Part shown: one piece after another, positions 24,157-35,339 of the stretch
Position numbering within the stretch: the stretch's first letter is position 1
How the letters are laid out: the number at the start of each line of letters is the position of its first letter
Assembly: GCA_010645155.1 (NCBI GenBank)
Contig: CM021321.1
Location: 7,227,436 to 7,291,435 of the forward strand
DNA from: Tigriopus japonicus
Taxonomy: Eukaryota; Arthropoda; Copepoda; Harpacticoida; Harpacticidae
Reading direction: 5' to 3'
DNA length: 64,000 nt
Translations under genes and position numbers: made by a program
The notes under the pieces: generated by a model
Seen by the model: only the letters and a program-made list of their open reading frames with translations
The model's database searches: none
What the model was told of the DNA's origin: nothing

Positions 24157-27100
24157 CTACTTCTCCAGAGAAGTTCTCCACGCCAGCGTCAATTTCGAGA
24201 TGATATCACTTTTGTTTCTATCCTTGCAACAAATAAAGAAGCTCTCTCTTTCCCAAGAGTTGGCACGTGGTGAATTAATGTCCGTCATATTTATCTTCAA
24301 GTCCTTGCTGTAGAAAAATGCCTGGAAAGAAAACAAGGTACAAGATCAGACGTATACTATTTTCAAATTACGTTTTTACCCCAGTTTTTCCCATCAAGGA
24401 GCATAATATAAAGGTAAAGATTCTCTGAAATCATTGAAGGATACGATCAACTCCAAAACAACCCTAACTTCGAAGGTTATCTACATTCATTAGAAGACCA
24501 AGATATTAAAATATTATTACTAAGACCCGGAAATATCTTTTTTTTAAATATGAATTTTTTTTTAAAAGTATTTCGTCGATTTTTTTAAATGTTTTGGCTG
24601 TTGCAAGGAAAAGATAAATATTTTCTCGAAGTCAAAAAAAAAAAAAATATTTCGGGCAAAATTTAGAAAAATAAATGAATGACCAATGCTCAATAGAGCC
24701 TACACAAGATGAGCCCAAATTACAAATATACTTTCAAAATGGCATATATACTAAGATTAGTCATTCACAACCAAAACCACTGGCATATACGAAAAAACTG
24801 CGCCATCTGAAAAGGCAAATTGAAAGCTGTATTGTTTAATCAATCTCATGTCAATTTTGCCGCGAAAAACGGCCAAATGCATCAAATTCACGAGAAACGA
24901 ATTTGAGAAATCGGTGTTCACAGACAAAAATAACCAAAAATGACCTTGTCAAAAAAAAACATTTCTTAAATATCCATATTTTTTTCCAATTTTGCAAATA
25001 TTTTTCCGGGCCATAGTTATTACTAAGATGATTACTTATGATGATAATAATTTAGGCGAGTTATATCCCACCAGTGTTTGAAATAAGAACATCCTTTCTG
25101 TGATTCTTGACCTACGGTTACCTTAGGCCAACCTGATTAATTGTCAGAAGCGATCTTCTTACTTTTTTAGATTTTGTGCCCGTTGACACCACTTTTTTCA
25201 GCACGACAATTTGGTTCGCATCGAAGGCCATTTCTTCATCGGCATTATCTCCCGACCCAAATTTGGCCCTGAATTCAAGGAGCATCTTTTTCACATCTTT
25301 CTCCGACTTGTTTGCCAATATGGGAAAATCCGTAGAGCTCAGCTCACACACGTCCAAGTAGAATTGCCGTCGGTCAAGGCGATCCAAGATTTTTTGAGCA
25401 TCTTTCAACTTCGGATTGGCATCTTCCATGATCTTGAAGTAGACATACTCGTCGGTCAATCGACTATGAGCCACCATGTCCATGGCTGTGGAAGCCCCGA
25501 CTAGATCGTAAATTTGTCCGTCTTTCCCTTTGACCTCCACATGATCTTTCGCAATTAGCCACGCGTCTTTCTATAATCATAATCCGAATACTTAGACTCA
25601 AACAGAACTTTAAAGGAAACTTTGATTGTCTGACGTACCAACATTCTATCGGCGATCTTCGAAATTCGATGTTGGTATCCAAAAGAATGGAGTCGAGCCC
25701 GATCGCAACACATCTCCAGAAGATTTCCGGCTTCTTTATCACGGAGACAGATTCGTCTTCGCGACTTTCCATTTCCAGGATCCACTTTGAACACTTTTGA
25801 GTACGAAATGAAGCGTTGATGATCAAACAGGTGGCCGATGTTCAAGTAGTAATCATCGCGGAGAAAGTAATCCCACTTGTCGACATCAATGCCTAAAAGA
25901 CGTAACAAATTTTCAAATCAGAAGCCGTCGTACAATTTTTTGAGTTTGGTTACGGATTTTTTTATAGCCGCCACTAAGAATGCGAAAAAAATCTTTTTAA
26001 AATAGGGCAAAACCTTTGCCGATTGATCTCTAGTCAAAAAGATAATACTCAAACATCAGTGAACTGTGCGCTCAGTTTGTATAAAAGTTAACCAATTTAA
26101 CAGAAGAAAGACAGACTTGATGAACATTCTCACGTTCCAGTTTTTTGAAGACAAAAATCATTTCCAAAACGCTGTTGTACCTGTCTCCTTATTTGCCACA
26201 ATTTCGTAGAGGAATGATTTGGATTCGTCTCGTCCACGATATGGCCAACCATCGTCGTGAGAAGCATTGTGATCTGGAAGACCAGTTTTCTCGCAGATTG
26301 GACCGGCAATCTGCTCTTTTACAAATAAAAGATCGGCTTCATTCAATCCGGCCAATTCGTTCAATTTCGGCCGAAGGTTGTTTTCTTCGATCAAAAAATC
26401 GAACATTGCGATCGACAGATCCTCATGATGAAAATCTTTTTCGCTGGCTTCTTTGATGAATTGCTCCCAAAGATGGGAAAACGGTCCATGTCCTGCAAGA
26501 AGACTCATTTCTTAAATGATTTTCAATCAACCATTTCTACTTTGAACTAGGGCTGATTCTCGAGAATTCTCGCTCGAGAATTCTCGCTCGAGATTTCTCG
26601 AGAATTTCTCGAAAAAATCGAGGATCGAAAATTCTCGAGAATTTTTCCGAATTCTCGAGAATTTTCGAGAATTTTTTATTAGATTACTCTAGGTTATACT
26701 TTGGAATTGATGGCAAAACTGTTTCATTCAAAACAAAAGTTTCAAGTAAAAGAACAATAGGAGCCATCAGCAATGTTTGAAACTTTATAAACATCTTTAT
26801 GGTACATTCGAACAAGAAAATAACTCGTGAACCAGCCCAAACAAAATCTTCTCTGTCCAGATTCGAGGCAAGATTCTGTGTCTGATTTTTTTTCGAGATT
26901 CTAATGGCTGTGGTGGTGTGTACAAGAAACCCCAGTTTTGAACATTACAGCTGACCAAAAATGCGAAAATGTCCGAAGTTTTAACAATGTCAGTAGAACG
27001 TTTCAGAAATTTCAGAAGTGAAATTTCACATATTATTGTCCGTGAGGTCAATCATTGTTTTTCACACTCATGTTCATATTGATTTTGGTATAAACTTAAA

Positions 27101-29300
27101 AAAAAAACAATTTCAAGTTCTTTGGAAGCTTTGAATGTACATTTTTTTTTCGCTATTTTCACTTTTTCTTAAATTCTCGAGAATTCTCGAGAATTTTTCT
27201 CGAATTCTCGAGAAATTCTCATTCTCGAGAATTGAAATGTTCGAGAAAATCGTCAGCCCTACTTTGAACCAAAGACCCCATGGAAGGAGGACATTAATAC
27301 AAAGGACGAGAATTTTCTTCTTCTGTCCAAATCAAAAAGTGAGTTGTCTTTTAAATGAGTAGGCCTCCTTATGAAAAAGATCCATTTCTATATTACCAAA
27401 TCGATCTACTGACTCAAAGCTTAGAACAGAAGAGGGACTAAATAGAATTACCAAGCCTCTATCTGACAAACACCCGCTCATTTTTTCTTTGTGTGATAAT
27501 GACTTGATTTGATGAAAGATAACTTTGGACCGCCTTGATATTTTGGGCTAACGATAGGGATCAAGCCAGGTCTTCAAACACAACGTATCCGATTCATTCC
27601 TACTCAACTAATAATTCTTATCAAGTGGCTCGTCATCCTAATTTCTGGCGTTCTTTCCATGATTTAATACATACCAAGATCGTGGCAAATGCCTGCCATC
27701 ATCACGCAAAGAATATCCTTCTCATCCACCCAATCCGGATGACGTCTTCGGAGTTCTTCGGCGAATTTTCGGGCCAGATGTCCAACACCAATAGAATGTT
27801 GAAAGCGGTTGTGCGTGGCATTTGGAAAAACGAGATGACACGTCCCAGTTTGTTTGATATAACGCAAACGCTGGAATTGAGGCGTGTCCACGATGGCTAG
27901 AATTGCGGGCGGAAGCTGAATTGACCCGTGGATACTGAAAGTGAGGAATACCAAATTTTTGAAATGTGAGGAACCTCAACCAAAGGCAGTTTCAAGCAAA
28001 AGTGCAATAAGCATTAAGTTTTCAAAGAGCTCATCCAAAATGTCAATGTATTGTTGTTATCAGAGGGTTTTTAAAATTGCTCAGGTCGGTTTGCTCTGGT
28101 CATTCCTGCTATTAGCTTAAGTGGAATGAATCTAGAAAATGCTTTGAAGCAGTTGGCTGACATTATGCGACTCTATTTTAATGCAACGATCACATTCCTA
28201 TCATTGAATTGTGCCTAAACATATGGCAAACTTTGTTTAGACAAATTGGAAATTCGAGATTTGTGTTTAGATATCTGAACAAATTTTATTATTAATGAAA
28301 ATGCTGCAACCAGTTCAAAAAAGAATAAGTGTTGTCTTCCAATCGTGCCCATTGCTCTTAAAGACAAGAAAAAATAGGCTTAGATCAATTTTTTTTGTTC
28401 CTGGGTGGTCTAACGATGACATCTTGTAAGATACAAAATTTCCAATTTTCGTTGGACTGATGGATCCATTTTTTGGTTTTTCATTTACCTATTCTTTGCC
28501 GTTACAAGGATACTCTTTCCCTCTCAAAAAAGAACAAGAAATTCTATAATGTGTTGCTAATGTGGGCTATGGTTTTGAAATAAAACAGGTCCAATTTGTA
28601 AAATATTTTAGTCAACTTTCAACATTTTAGTGATTTGTAACTCCGATACGTTTATGTTTGTGTTTACCATTTCGATACTTAGCCATTTCTTCGCTGAAGA
28701 AAAAGAAATCTGCAGATAGTGCTGATGGCGTTGATTCGAGATATGATGATCCGTGCCTAGTCATCAATTAGTGCCTAAAATGCATTTCTTCAATCCTTTT
28801 ATCCTCCAAGCACCAAGTTCAAAAAATCGAATAACTCCATCAAGAGTCCGGTTATTAATTTTGAACTCGAGTTAACTGCTTGACAACTATCTTGTAAAAA
28901 CACAACATACTTCAATGTCTAGTGATCCCTTAAAAAAAGCTTCAAGGTCACAACCAGGTTCCTACTTAACAACAGTAGCTGTCAAATCATGGTAAAACTT
29001 CAATCTGTCATGCACTCACCAGTCGTTGACGACCTTCTCATCGCTGAAGATGGGTCGTGGACTACCCGTTCCATTGACTTGAGCATCCATGTCCTCTGGA
29101 TGGATCTCATGGGTAGGTCGGGAAGACGACGAGGACAGACTGACGGATGACTGACTGTCAAAAAAGTCCGTCGACTTGGATCGCTTCAAGATCAACTCGA
29201 AATCGGCCGGGCGAGCTCGCTTACCAGGAGGACTCTCCAAATCGCGTTCGCTATCGCCATTTGTTGGCCCTTCATTCATCTTGGAAGGCCAAAAAGACAT
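24157..29300 (-). CDS. SAMHD1: SAMHD1-like HD-domain dNTP triphosphohydrolase, gene 1
   Basis: Exons are 29300-29020, 27934-27675, 26492-26181, 25892-25639, 25570-25163 and 24321-24157 (281+260+312+254+408+165 = 1680 nt, 559 aa). SAMHD1 enzymes cleave dNTPs to deoxynucleosides and triphosphate, setting dNTP pools. The metal site is intact: H140 (in THNRFQH), H178-D179 (in ICHDLGHGPFSH) and D289 (in GIDVDKWDY). Other family landmarks are DTPQFQRLRYIKQ, KSFLYEI and LTDEYVYFKIM. The N-terminal 93 residues are polar and Ser-rich, with a basic GKRARP patch like a nuclear localisation signal. They show no SAM domain, unlike the vertebrate protein. The chosen start is the first ATG; a second lies seven codons on. 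The C-terminal exon (FFYSKD, NSWERESFFI) matches the paralog downstream. Allosteric control is not readable here. Confidence 0.93.
24525..25016. mobile_element. TIR element in intron 5 of SAMHD1-like gene 1
   Basis: TTATTACTAAG occurs on both sides (24514-24524 and 25017-25027). Just inside are ACCCGGAAATAT on the left and, reverse-complemented, GCCCGGAAAAATAT on the right, offset by about five bases. The interior is AT-rich with A and T runs. The 11-bp direct repeat is long for a hAT element and closer to a MULE-type duplication, but the ends are imperfect and the class is open. Confidence 0.55.
26548..27261. mobile_element. 714-bp hAT-like element with CTCGAGAATT arrays, in intron 2 of SAMHD1-like gene 1
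   Basis: It starts TAGGGCTGATT and ends CGTCAGCCCTA. CTTTGAAC stands on both sides (26540-26547 and 27262-27269), a perfect 8-bp duplication as for hAT. About 110 bases at each end consist of reiterated palindromic TCTCGAGAATTCTCGAG-type motifs. The middle (about 26700-27160) is unique sequence. A minus-strand frame at 27051-26797 has no transposase motif I can recognise, so the element is treated as non-autonomous. Confidence 0.85.
27935..29019 (-). other. Intron 1 of SAMHD1-like gene 1
   Basis: 1.1-kb intron, AT-rich. No coding similarity or element with readable ends was found. Confidence 0.6.
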
Positions 29301-30654
29301 GACGGACGAAAGGAGGAGAGCTAGAAAGCTTTCCAAGCACCTCTTCCTCTTACTGGACTTGTGGAAAAGCGCACACCAGATAAGGTGGGCTGCGCACGTG
29401 TGTTTTCGTCAAGGACAGACAAAATGAGAAAGCAGAATTGCTGACGCTCTGCTGCAACACAGTGAGTAAAAGTGAAAATTTGCAATAATCTTCATGGGAA
29501 GGAATAAAAATAAAGGATTTCGAAGCTTCAGTCTTGTTGGTACTTTCAATTGACACTTGTTCTTACCTTAGGTTACCTTCAAATTAAGAAATCCACGAAC
29601 CATGTGGTGATACTGCTGACGCTAGAATTGTCTAGAACACGCGTTGTTTGTCTGACGCTACGATACAAATGACGGCGATGTGTCCCAAACACAGATGTTT
29701 GTAGATGCGACATGCGGAGACAAACAAGTACTTACTACTTAGTAGTGATGGAAACAATCCAATCTATGTAAGGGATGTTAGCAAACCTACAACCACCAAC
29801 CTCGCGTGAGAAAGATTGTTTTTTCCAACATTACTACTAATGGGAACAATCTACAGCTTGAAGAGGAGTTTGGGCCAAGCAACAATTTTCAGCTGTGCTT
29901 GAAAGCTTGCAAGCAGATGTACCCAATGTCAGGTTTGCCAATAAACTGCTATTTGTTGGCCACCATATAAGGAGTAAAATGGTTTGTACTTATGTTTCAG
30001 GAAGCATGCTTCAAATAGCCACTGAGAAGGCAAATATCTTGACAAATCTTAGCAAAAGATAGGAATTTCTGTAACAAGATAGGAGGTTTTGGCTACTAAC
30101 TTTCAGATCAGGCAATCAGGACCACCATTATCTTGGCAACTATGCTAACAACTGTAGATTTTTTTTACAGATGCTCATGTGAAAGAAGCGTTGTCAAAAC
30201 ACTAGCAATGTTAGCTTTATCTTGAAGCTTTAAAAAGTCAAACAATTTGGGAAAAGCAGGAGAAAAAATACAACAAATAGGAGCCTATGACCGAAAAATA
30301 TCCATGGAAGAGCGCCATATTTACTGGCATGGTCTATGTACATTGATTGCAAAATCGACTTTTGTTATAACTTGAACTTCCTCATTGATGGTGGCAACAA
30401 CAGGGGCAAACATTTGAAGCTTAGAAATAAGCCAAACAACTTGATTGTGTTGACACTTCTTTCCCATGAGCTTTTCTAGGTCCTCTAAGCTTTGTGCCTG
30501 GAACCTTGAATGATTGGTTTGGTTTAAGGGAGCTGAAATGGAAACAAGCCCAGCTTGAAAAATTGAAGTGCTTGATAAGTTGGGAACCCATCAGTACAAA
30601 CAGGTGCTTGGGTTAGAAGGACAACTCTGTTCAATTACAGCTGAAAATCCAGTA

Positions 30655-30788
30655 TGCCCAAACAAATACTAATGCAAACAAATTGGCTGTGTGTTTGTTT
30701 GCTTGTATATTTGTTTGAGCTTTTTAAATCTCTGTTTGTTTGGGATAAATTTGCTTCATTTTCAAATAAAATCAGTGTTGCCGTCATG
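30655..30788 (-). repeat. Dispersed AAACAAA-rich repeat (inverted partner of 1258-1380)
   Basis: The minus strand begins CATGACGGCAACACTG and follows the copy at 1258 with moderate divergence. Confidence 0.65.
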
Positions 30789-31490
30789 ATCTGTAAAAGC
30801 AATTGTCCGAGAAGTCCTAATATTTCTCCTCTAGCTACTTCCTTCCCATAATTGGTGTCTTCCTACTACTTCTTGTGCTGCCACTTCACTTCTTCTTGAT
30901 CTCCCTTCTAAACATACACCCTTCCATTAATAAAACTTCCTTATGCATTCTGAAATAAGTAATAAGTTAAAAAAAATAATAAATAAGTTAATTAAATGCT
31001 TGACACAATGACTAATTCATGCCACAATAATTAATGGTGTTGAAAGGATATATTGGTCCAGGCAATATTCCATACCACTGGAGCACTTAGTTTTGACCTA
31101 AGATATTTTTTAAGACTGTAACTTACTTTTGACCATTTTAAACACCTAAAGGGTGCCAAAGGGTATAATCTTTGACAGCCCTGTTTTTCGGGGAGACAAA
31201 AACAATCAATATCTGGTGACTTCTCTTTCCAATTTGTTTTTTTTTGTAATTTGTTTGGTTCATTGTTGTTTGTTCTTCTTTGTTATTTGTTATATTTATT
31301 TGTTTCCCCTCATAAGTACTGAGGGTATTTTGGGATGCCGTCAGAACTAAATATGCTTTATTGTGATTAAGTGTCTTTAGCCAGCACTATTGTACCCTGT
31401 ATTTGGTTTGGCATTATTTCTCCTCGCAATCTTGTCACACTGTAGGAAGGATTTTTTCCTGTGATTAGCTGTGGTCCTTGGCCAAGGTAC

Positions 31491-31615
31491 CAGGGTTGCC
31501 AACTGCCGATTTCAATCCCCAAATTTCACGAACCTGGCGATTTTGACACGTGTCTGGCGATGGAAAAATTAATCTGGCGAAATCAGCTAATGTGGCACTA
31601 AATCTCTCGATTTTA
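31491..31615 (+). repeat. Dispersed repeat with CTGGCGAT motifs, copy a
   Basis: It begins CAGGGTTGCCAACTG and contains several CTGGCGA units, including TTTCACGAACCTGGCGATTT. A direct copy with the same start and order is at 40205-40332. The CAGGGTTGCCAAC start looks like a transposon terminus, but no opposite end was found in either copy. Confidence 0.75.
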
Positions 31616-32249
31616 GTATTTTTGGCGAAAAATTTGGCAAAATCGCCCATTTTCGGCGATAACTCCGGCAAATTTTGATTCTCTCTTTATGATTCTGATT
31701 CTCATTCTGATTGAAAACCAAGGATTAAATATTTTAGATGACAATCGCTAGAGAGGGAGAGCTTTGACCAAAGGATTGTTTCTTGAATTGATTGTGCTTT
31801 TACCAAGAAAAAGAAAATTTTGTTTTGCTCTTTTACTGTAGAACTTATTTCCTCCTCCCTCTTTGCGATGCGCGACAAATCTATCCATAGGACGACCAAT
31901 TATAAATTTTTAAGTCTCATCTAGACGACTTGTTATTCACTATTTGTGACCTACCCTAAGTTCAGGGGCTTTATTGGGCAGCTGATTCCAACTCCCTTAC
32001 AGAACAATGCTTTGATCAGACATGACTTTTCCCCACTTGGGTTTTATGTTTTTTTGACATTTACATGGAATGACGATCTGTGTACAAGCTAAAATCGGTA
32101 AAAAAATGCAGACTAGAATTTTTAACAAGAGAGTTTGGGAAAAAGAGACTGTTATGAAGTCAAAAGCTTCGGAAAACGCATGTGTAACTGATAAGAGTTT
32201 CATTATTTCTTATAATATTCATATTTTAAAAGGCAGCCTCTCACTTATC

Positions 32250-32844
32250 TTGTAGTCCTGATAGAAAAGGTTGTAGCTCTTTTGAACATCCACAGTGGTG
32301 TCAAAAATTGTTGAAGTTTGGGCTTCTGAAATACAACAAGAAAGGGTGCTCAAATGTCGAGTGCCCCTTCTTCCACCCCTACATGTGTCGTAGATCAATG
32401 AGTAGTGGGACATGTTTCCATGTGGAGTGTAGACAGGTTCATGTGCGTGGTACTCAGAGGAAACCGAGACCAGCAAAATCTGGGTCTCCTAGATATGGTT
32501 ATAGATTAGCATCCAATCCCCAACCAATCCCCCAAACATTTCATCCTTTCAGCCTCCCCCCTCCTCGTCGTTCTCCTCCTCCCAACTCCTTGTCCCATTT
32601 CCCTTCCCTCAACCCAAAACCTATTTCTAATTCCACCCTTCTCCCAAATATCCCTAACCCTGCCCCTTCTTCCACTTTCTCCCATGGGCAACCAAGGTCC
32701 TACTCCAACGTAGTCGCCCCTTCCCCTCCTCAACAATCCCTTCCTGTAGAGCAAAATTTTGTTAGTAAGCATGATTTTTTAAGGTTAGACAGGAAGGTCC
32801 AAGAACTGATAGATTTGGTCCATCGGAAGACTTTAAGCCCATAA
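32250..32844 (+). pseudogene. LINE copy A ORF1 fragment with CCCH-like zinc fingers
   Basis: The 5' end of ORF1 is missing. The frame shows HPQWCQKLLKFGLL, then two C-x4-C-x3-H units (CSNVECPFFH and CFHVECRQVH). A basic RGTQRKPRP follows, then a long Pro/Ser-rich linker and a C-terminal helix (FLRLDRKVQELIDLVHR). It is probably an RNA-binding ORF1 protein. The same layout recurs in copies B and C. Confidence 0.8.
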
Positions 32845-33404
32845 AAGGGCTCTATTTGAACTTGCATTGTCTGATTTCCAAAAAAGACAGCACAAAGGTT
32901 AGTGTACTGGAGGAGCTAGCCATTGATAGAGAGGTCTCCTTCATTTCTATTACAGAGACTTGGCTTCGTCCAGGAGTTTTAGATGAAGAAGTAGCAATAG
33001 CTGGTTTTAGTTTTTCAATTGGTTTGAAATTGGTTTCAATAGCTTGGAGATCAGTTCTCAAGTGTATTTTTAATTCCAAAAAGGGTAGACAGAGTAGGCC
33101 ATGAGTGTAGCAATGTTGTTGATGAGACTGGCATTGACAGTCAGTATAATCGCCTGGAGGATCTGGTAGTCACAGATCAAGATGCTTTTGAGGCCATCAA
33201 GAGCTTAAAGCTCTCGAGTTCTCCTGGACCTGATGGTGTGACATCTCAGTTTCTGATGAAATGCTCACATATTCTTGCCCCACTTTTCTCCTACTTGATG
33301 CGTTGCATCTTAGATCAGGGCAAGTTTCCCTCTTCTCTAAAAGTAGCTCATGTCGTTCCAATTTTTAAGGGCGGAGATAAGTCACTCCCTAGTTATTATA
33401 GGCC

Positions 33405-33885
33405 AAGGATCACTAAATACCTGGATGCCTCGGCTGCTGGCAAAATCAATCTTTCGAATTCTGTGTTAGACAGAGAAAAATCTCATTAAACCAGTTGTCC
33501 AGTTGGTAATATAAAGCTCACCTACTCAATTTCTACTTGATCGACTGAAATTTGTTGCATTTAGAGTAATTTGAAGCATAGAGCATAGCGCGCTCTTCCG
33601 ACAGAACATTTGCACCTACAATCGTCCAAAAGGAGGACGATTGTAGGGTCAATTTATCTCTCGTTTCCGCGCGTATGTATTGCCACTGTAGCAAATTTCG
33701 AAACGTTGTTATTCGTGAACGGGCGAACATATCATGCTGAAATTCAGCAAACAACATCCTTAAATGCTTGTCTTATCAATTTTATCGAAGCAAAATCGCT
33801 TACTTGAATGGTATTCGATTTATAAAAAAACCACAGCTGAACGCCTGATCGGAGGAGGCTTCCATGTCTTACGATTTCCTTGTAC
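33405..33885. mobile_element. 481-bp insertion inside LINE copy A
   Basis: Copy B reads continuously where copy A is interrupted. AGGCC is present on both sides (33400-33404 and 33886-33890), compatible with a 5-bp target duplication. The insert is non-coding and contains a 13-bp perfect hairpin at 33615-33647. Its terminal inverted repeats are weak, so its class is unknown. Confidence 0.6.
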
Positions 33886-35253
33886 AGGCCCATTTCTCTG
33901 ACGTCCAGCATTGAAAAGGTTTTTGAGAAGATTATGAAGTCCAAGCTTGTTGAGTATTTGGAAGCTCATGATATCATTCCCCCAGGGCAGCATGGGTTTC
34001 GAGCCCATTTTAGTACAGTCACCCAATTAGTTGACCACATCGAGCAGATCATTGAGGGGCTTGAAAGTAACGAGTCAGTTGATTTAGTCTATCTTGACTT
34101 TGCCAAGGCCTTTGATAAGGTAGATCATGGTCTTTTGCTCGATCAACTCAAAGAGTTTGGGGTCCAGGGTAAGGTCCTGACTTGGATTGATAGTTTTATA
34201 AGCGAAAGGAAGCAAATAGGTAAAGTCGAAGGATCTTTTAGCGGCATGTATGATGTCAAGTCAGGTGTTCCGCAAGGTTCAATTTTAGGTCTGCTCTTGT
34301 TTATTCTCTTTATTGCTCCTCTCCAGAAGTTTAGAACAAAAGCCAGTATTTCTTCATATGCTGATGACACAAAATTAGTCTGTGGAAGGAATGGGCAGGA
34401 CTCGAAATGTTTAGTTGAGGACTTGGAGAAGGTCTACTCTTGGGTTGGCGAGAGTAATATGGCATTGAACGGGATGAAATTCCTCACAATGACGTATGGG
34501 GCGTCAAAATTAGATGTTCCTCTCAAAGACAATGGAGGTTGTGATATTGAGCAGGTATCATCCATGAGAGATTTGGGAGTTGTCGTCCAAGATGACGGAA
34601 AGTTTGATGAGCATATCCAGTTGAAAGTGGGGAAGGCATTTCAAACGTGCGGCTGGATCTATCGCACTTTCAAGTCCAGAGATAGTATTACAATGCTAAC
34701 TCTGTACAAGTCGATTGTTCAGCCGCATCTTGAATATCCCTCACCCATTTGGGCTCCAATGAGTTCAGCAGGTTTGCAAAAGGTCGAGCAGGTCCAAAGA
34801 TGTTTTACTAGGAACATCACAGGAATGAGAGAGCTCTCGTATTGGGAGAGGCTCCAGAAGTTAGGGTTGTACAGTACTCAGAGAAGGTATGAAAGGTATC
34901 TGATACTGTATGTCTTTAAGAGCGTTCATGGGCTCTGTTCTAACCCAGGCTTTAAGATCAGTTGTAGCGATCGTAGAGGTTTTACGTGCGCTCTGAGAGC
35001 ACCTCCAAATCCTAAGGAATCAAGGCTAGTTCGAACAATGAAGTCCTCCTCTCTTCTTTATCGGGCTCCTTCATTGTTCAATTTGTTGCCTATTTGCCTT
35101 CGTCGGGAATATGTAGGAGCTGATCCTCTAACAACATTTAAGGCAGGATTGGACAAATTTTTAAAAACTATTCCTGACCTACCCACTATACAAGGGTTGT
35201 TTAGATCTGCCAACAGTAACTCATTGGTAGATCAAATTTCATATAAACATTAA
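33886..35253 (+). pseudogene. LINE copy A reverse transcriptase and C-terminal region
   Basis: One frame of about 455 codons covers RT motifs from ISLTSSIEKVFEK through YADDTKLV to the C-terminal half (KAFQTCGWIYRTFKSRD, SIVQPHLEY, RYLILYVFK), ending TAA. The RT catalytic YADD is present. The frame is open but cut off from the endonuclease and from the RT N-terminus by the insertion, so it is a pseudogene in effect. Confidence 0.88.
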
Positions 35254-35286
35254 TTATTGAAGCTATAATAATGATTAACTCTCTTT

Positions 35287-35313
35287 ACAGGGAATCCCAT
35301 TCCTTGTAGCGGT
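35287..35313 (+). other. 3' stem-loop of LINE copy A
   Basis: TACAGGGA and TCCTTGTA can pair over eight positions with one G-T wobble. The corresponding place at the end of copy C (58038-58062) has TACAGG paired with CCTGTA and a different loop. A conserved 3' hairpin is a likely recognition site for the element's reverse transcriptase; this role is inferred. Confidence 0.55.
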
Positions 35314-35314
35314 A

Positions 35315-35336
35315 NNNNNNNNNNNNNNNNNNNNNN
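35315..35336. other. Assembly gap (22 N)
   Basis: Short run of N between the LINE 3' hairpin and a run of about 10 A. It may hide a simple-sequence tail of the LINE. Confidence 0.99.
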
Positions 35337-35339
35337 AAA

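Larger units (their letters stand above)
29301..32225. other. Intergenic region upstream of SAMHD1-like gene 1
   Basis: No gene recognised. The first few hundred bases must contain the promoter of the minus-strand gene. Repeat copies lie at 30655-30788 and 31491-31615. The rest is AT-rich sequence with short, probably chance, open frames. Confidence 0.5.
32226..35314 (+). mobile_element. LINE copy A (CR1/Jockey-type), internally deleted
   Basis: From 5' to 3': ORF1 part (about 32250-32844) with a Cys/His cluster and Pro-rich stretch; start of the endonuclease (32852-33010, with ITETWLRPG); a jump that removes most of the endonuclease and the linker; the pre-RT segment (about 33070-33400, SSPGPDG, VPIFKGGDK); a 481-bp insertion; RT and C-terminal part (33886-35253); and a short 3' UTR ending in a stem-loop against the gap. 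The RT core retains LDFAKAFDKVDH, SGVPQGSILG and YADD. The copy cannot be autonomous because the endonuclease is missing. Its closest relative in the window is copy B. It sits against a decayed THAP transposase, into which it may have inserted. Confidence 0.88.

Noticed and set aside
26797..27051. Transposase frame inside the 714-bp hAT-like element
   Set aside because: 84 codons with no hAT dimerisation or catalytic motif; probably chance.
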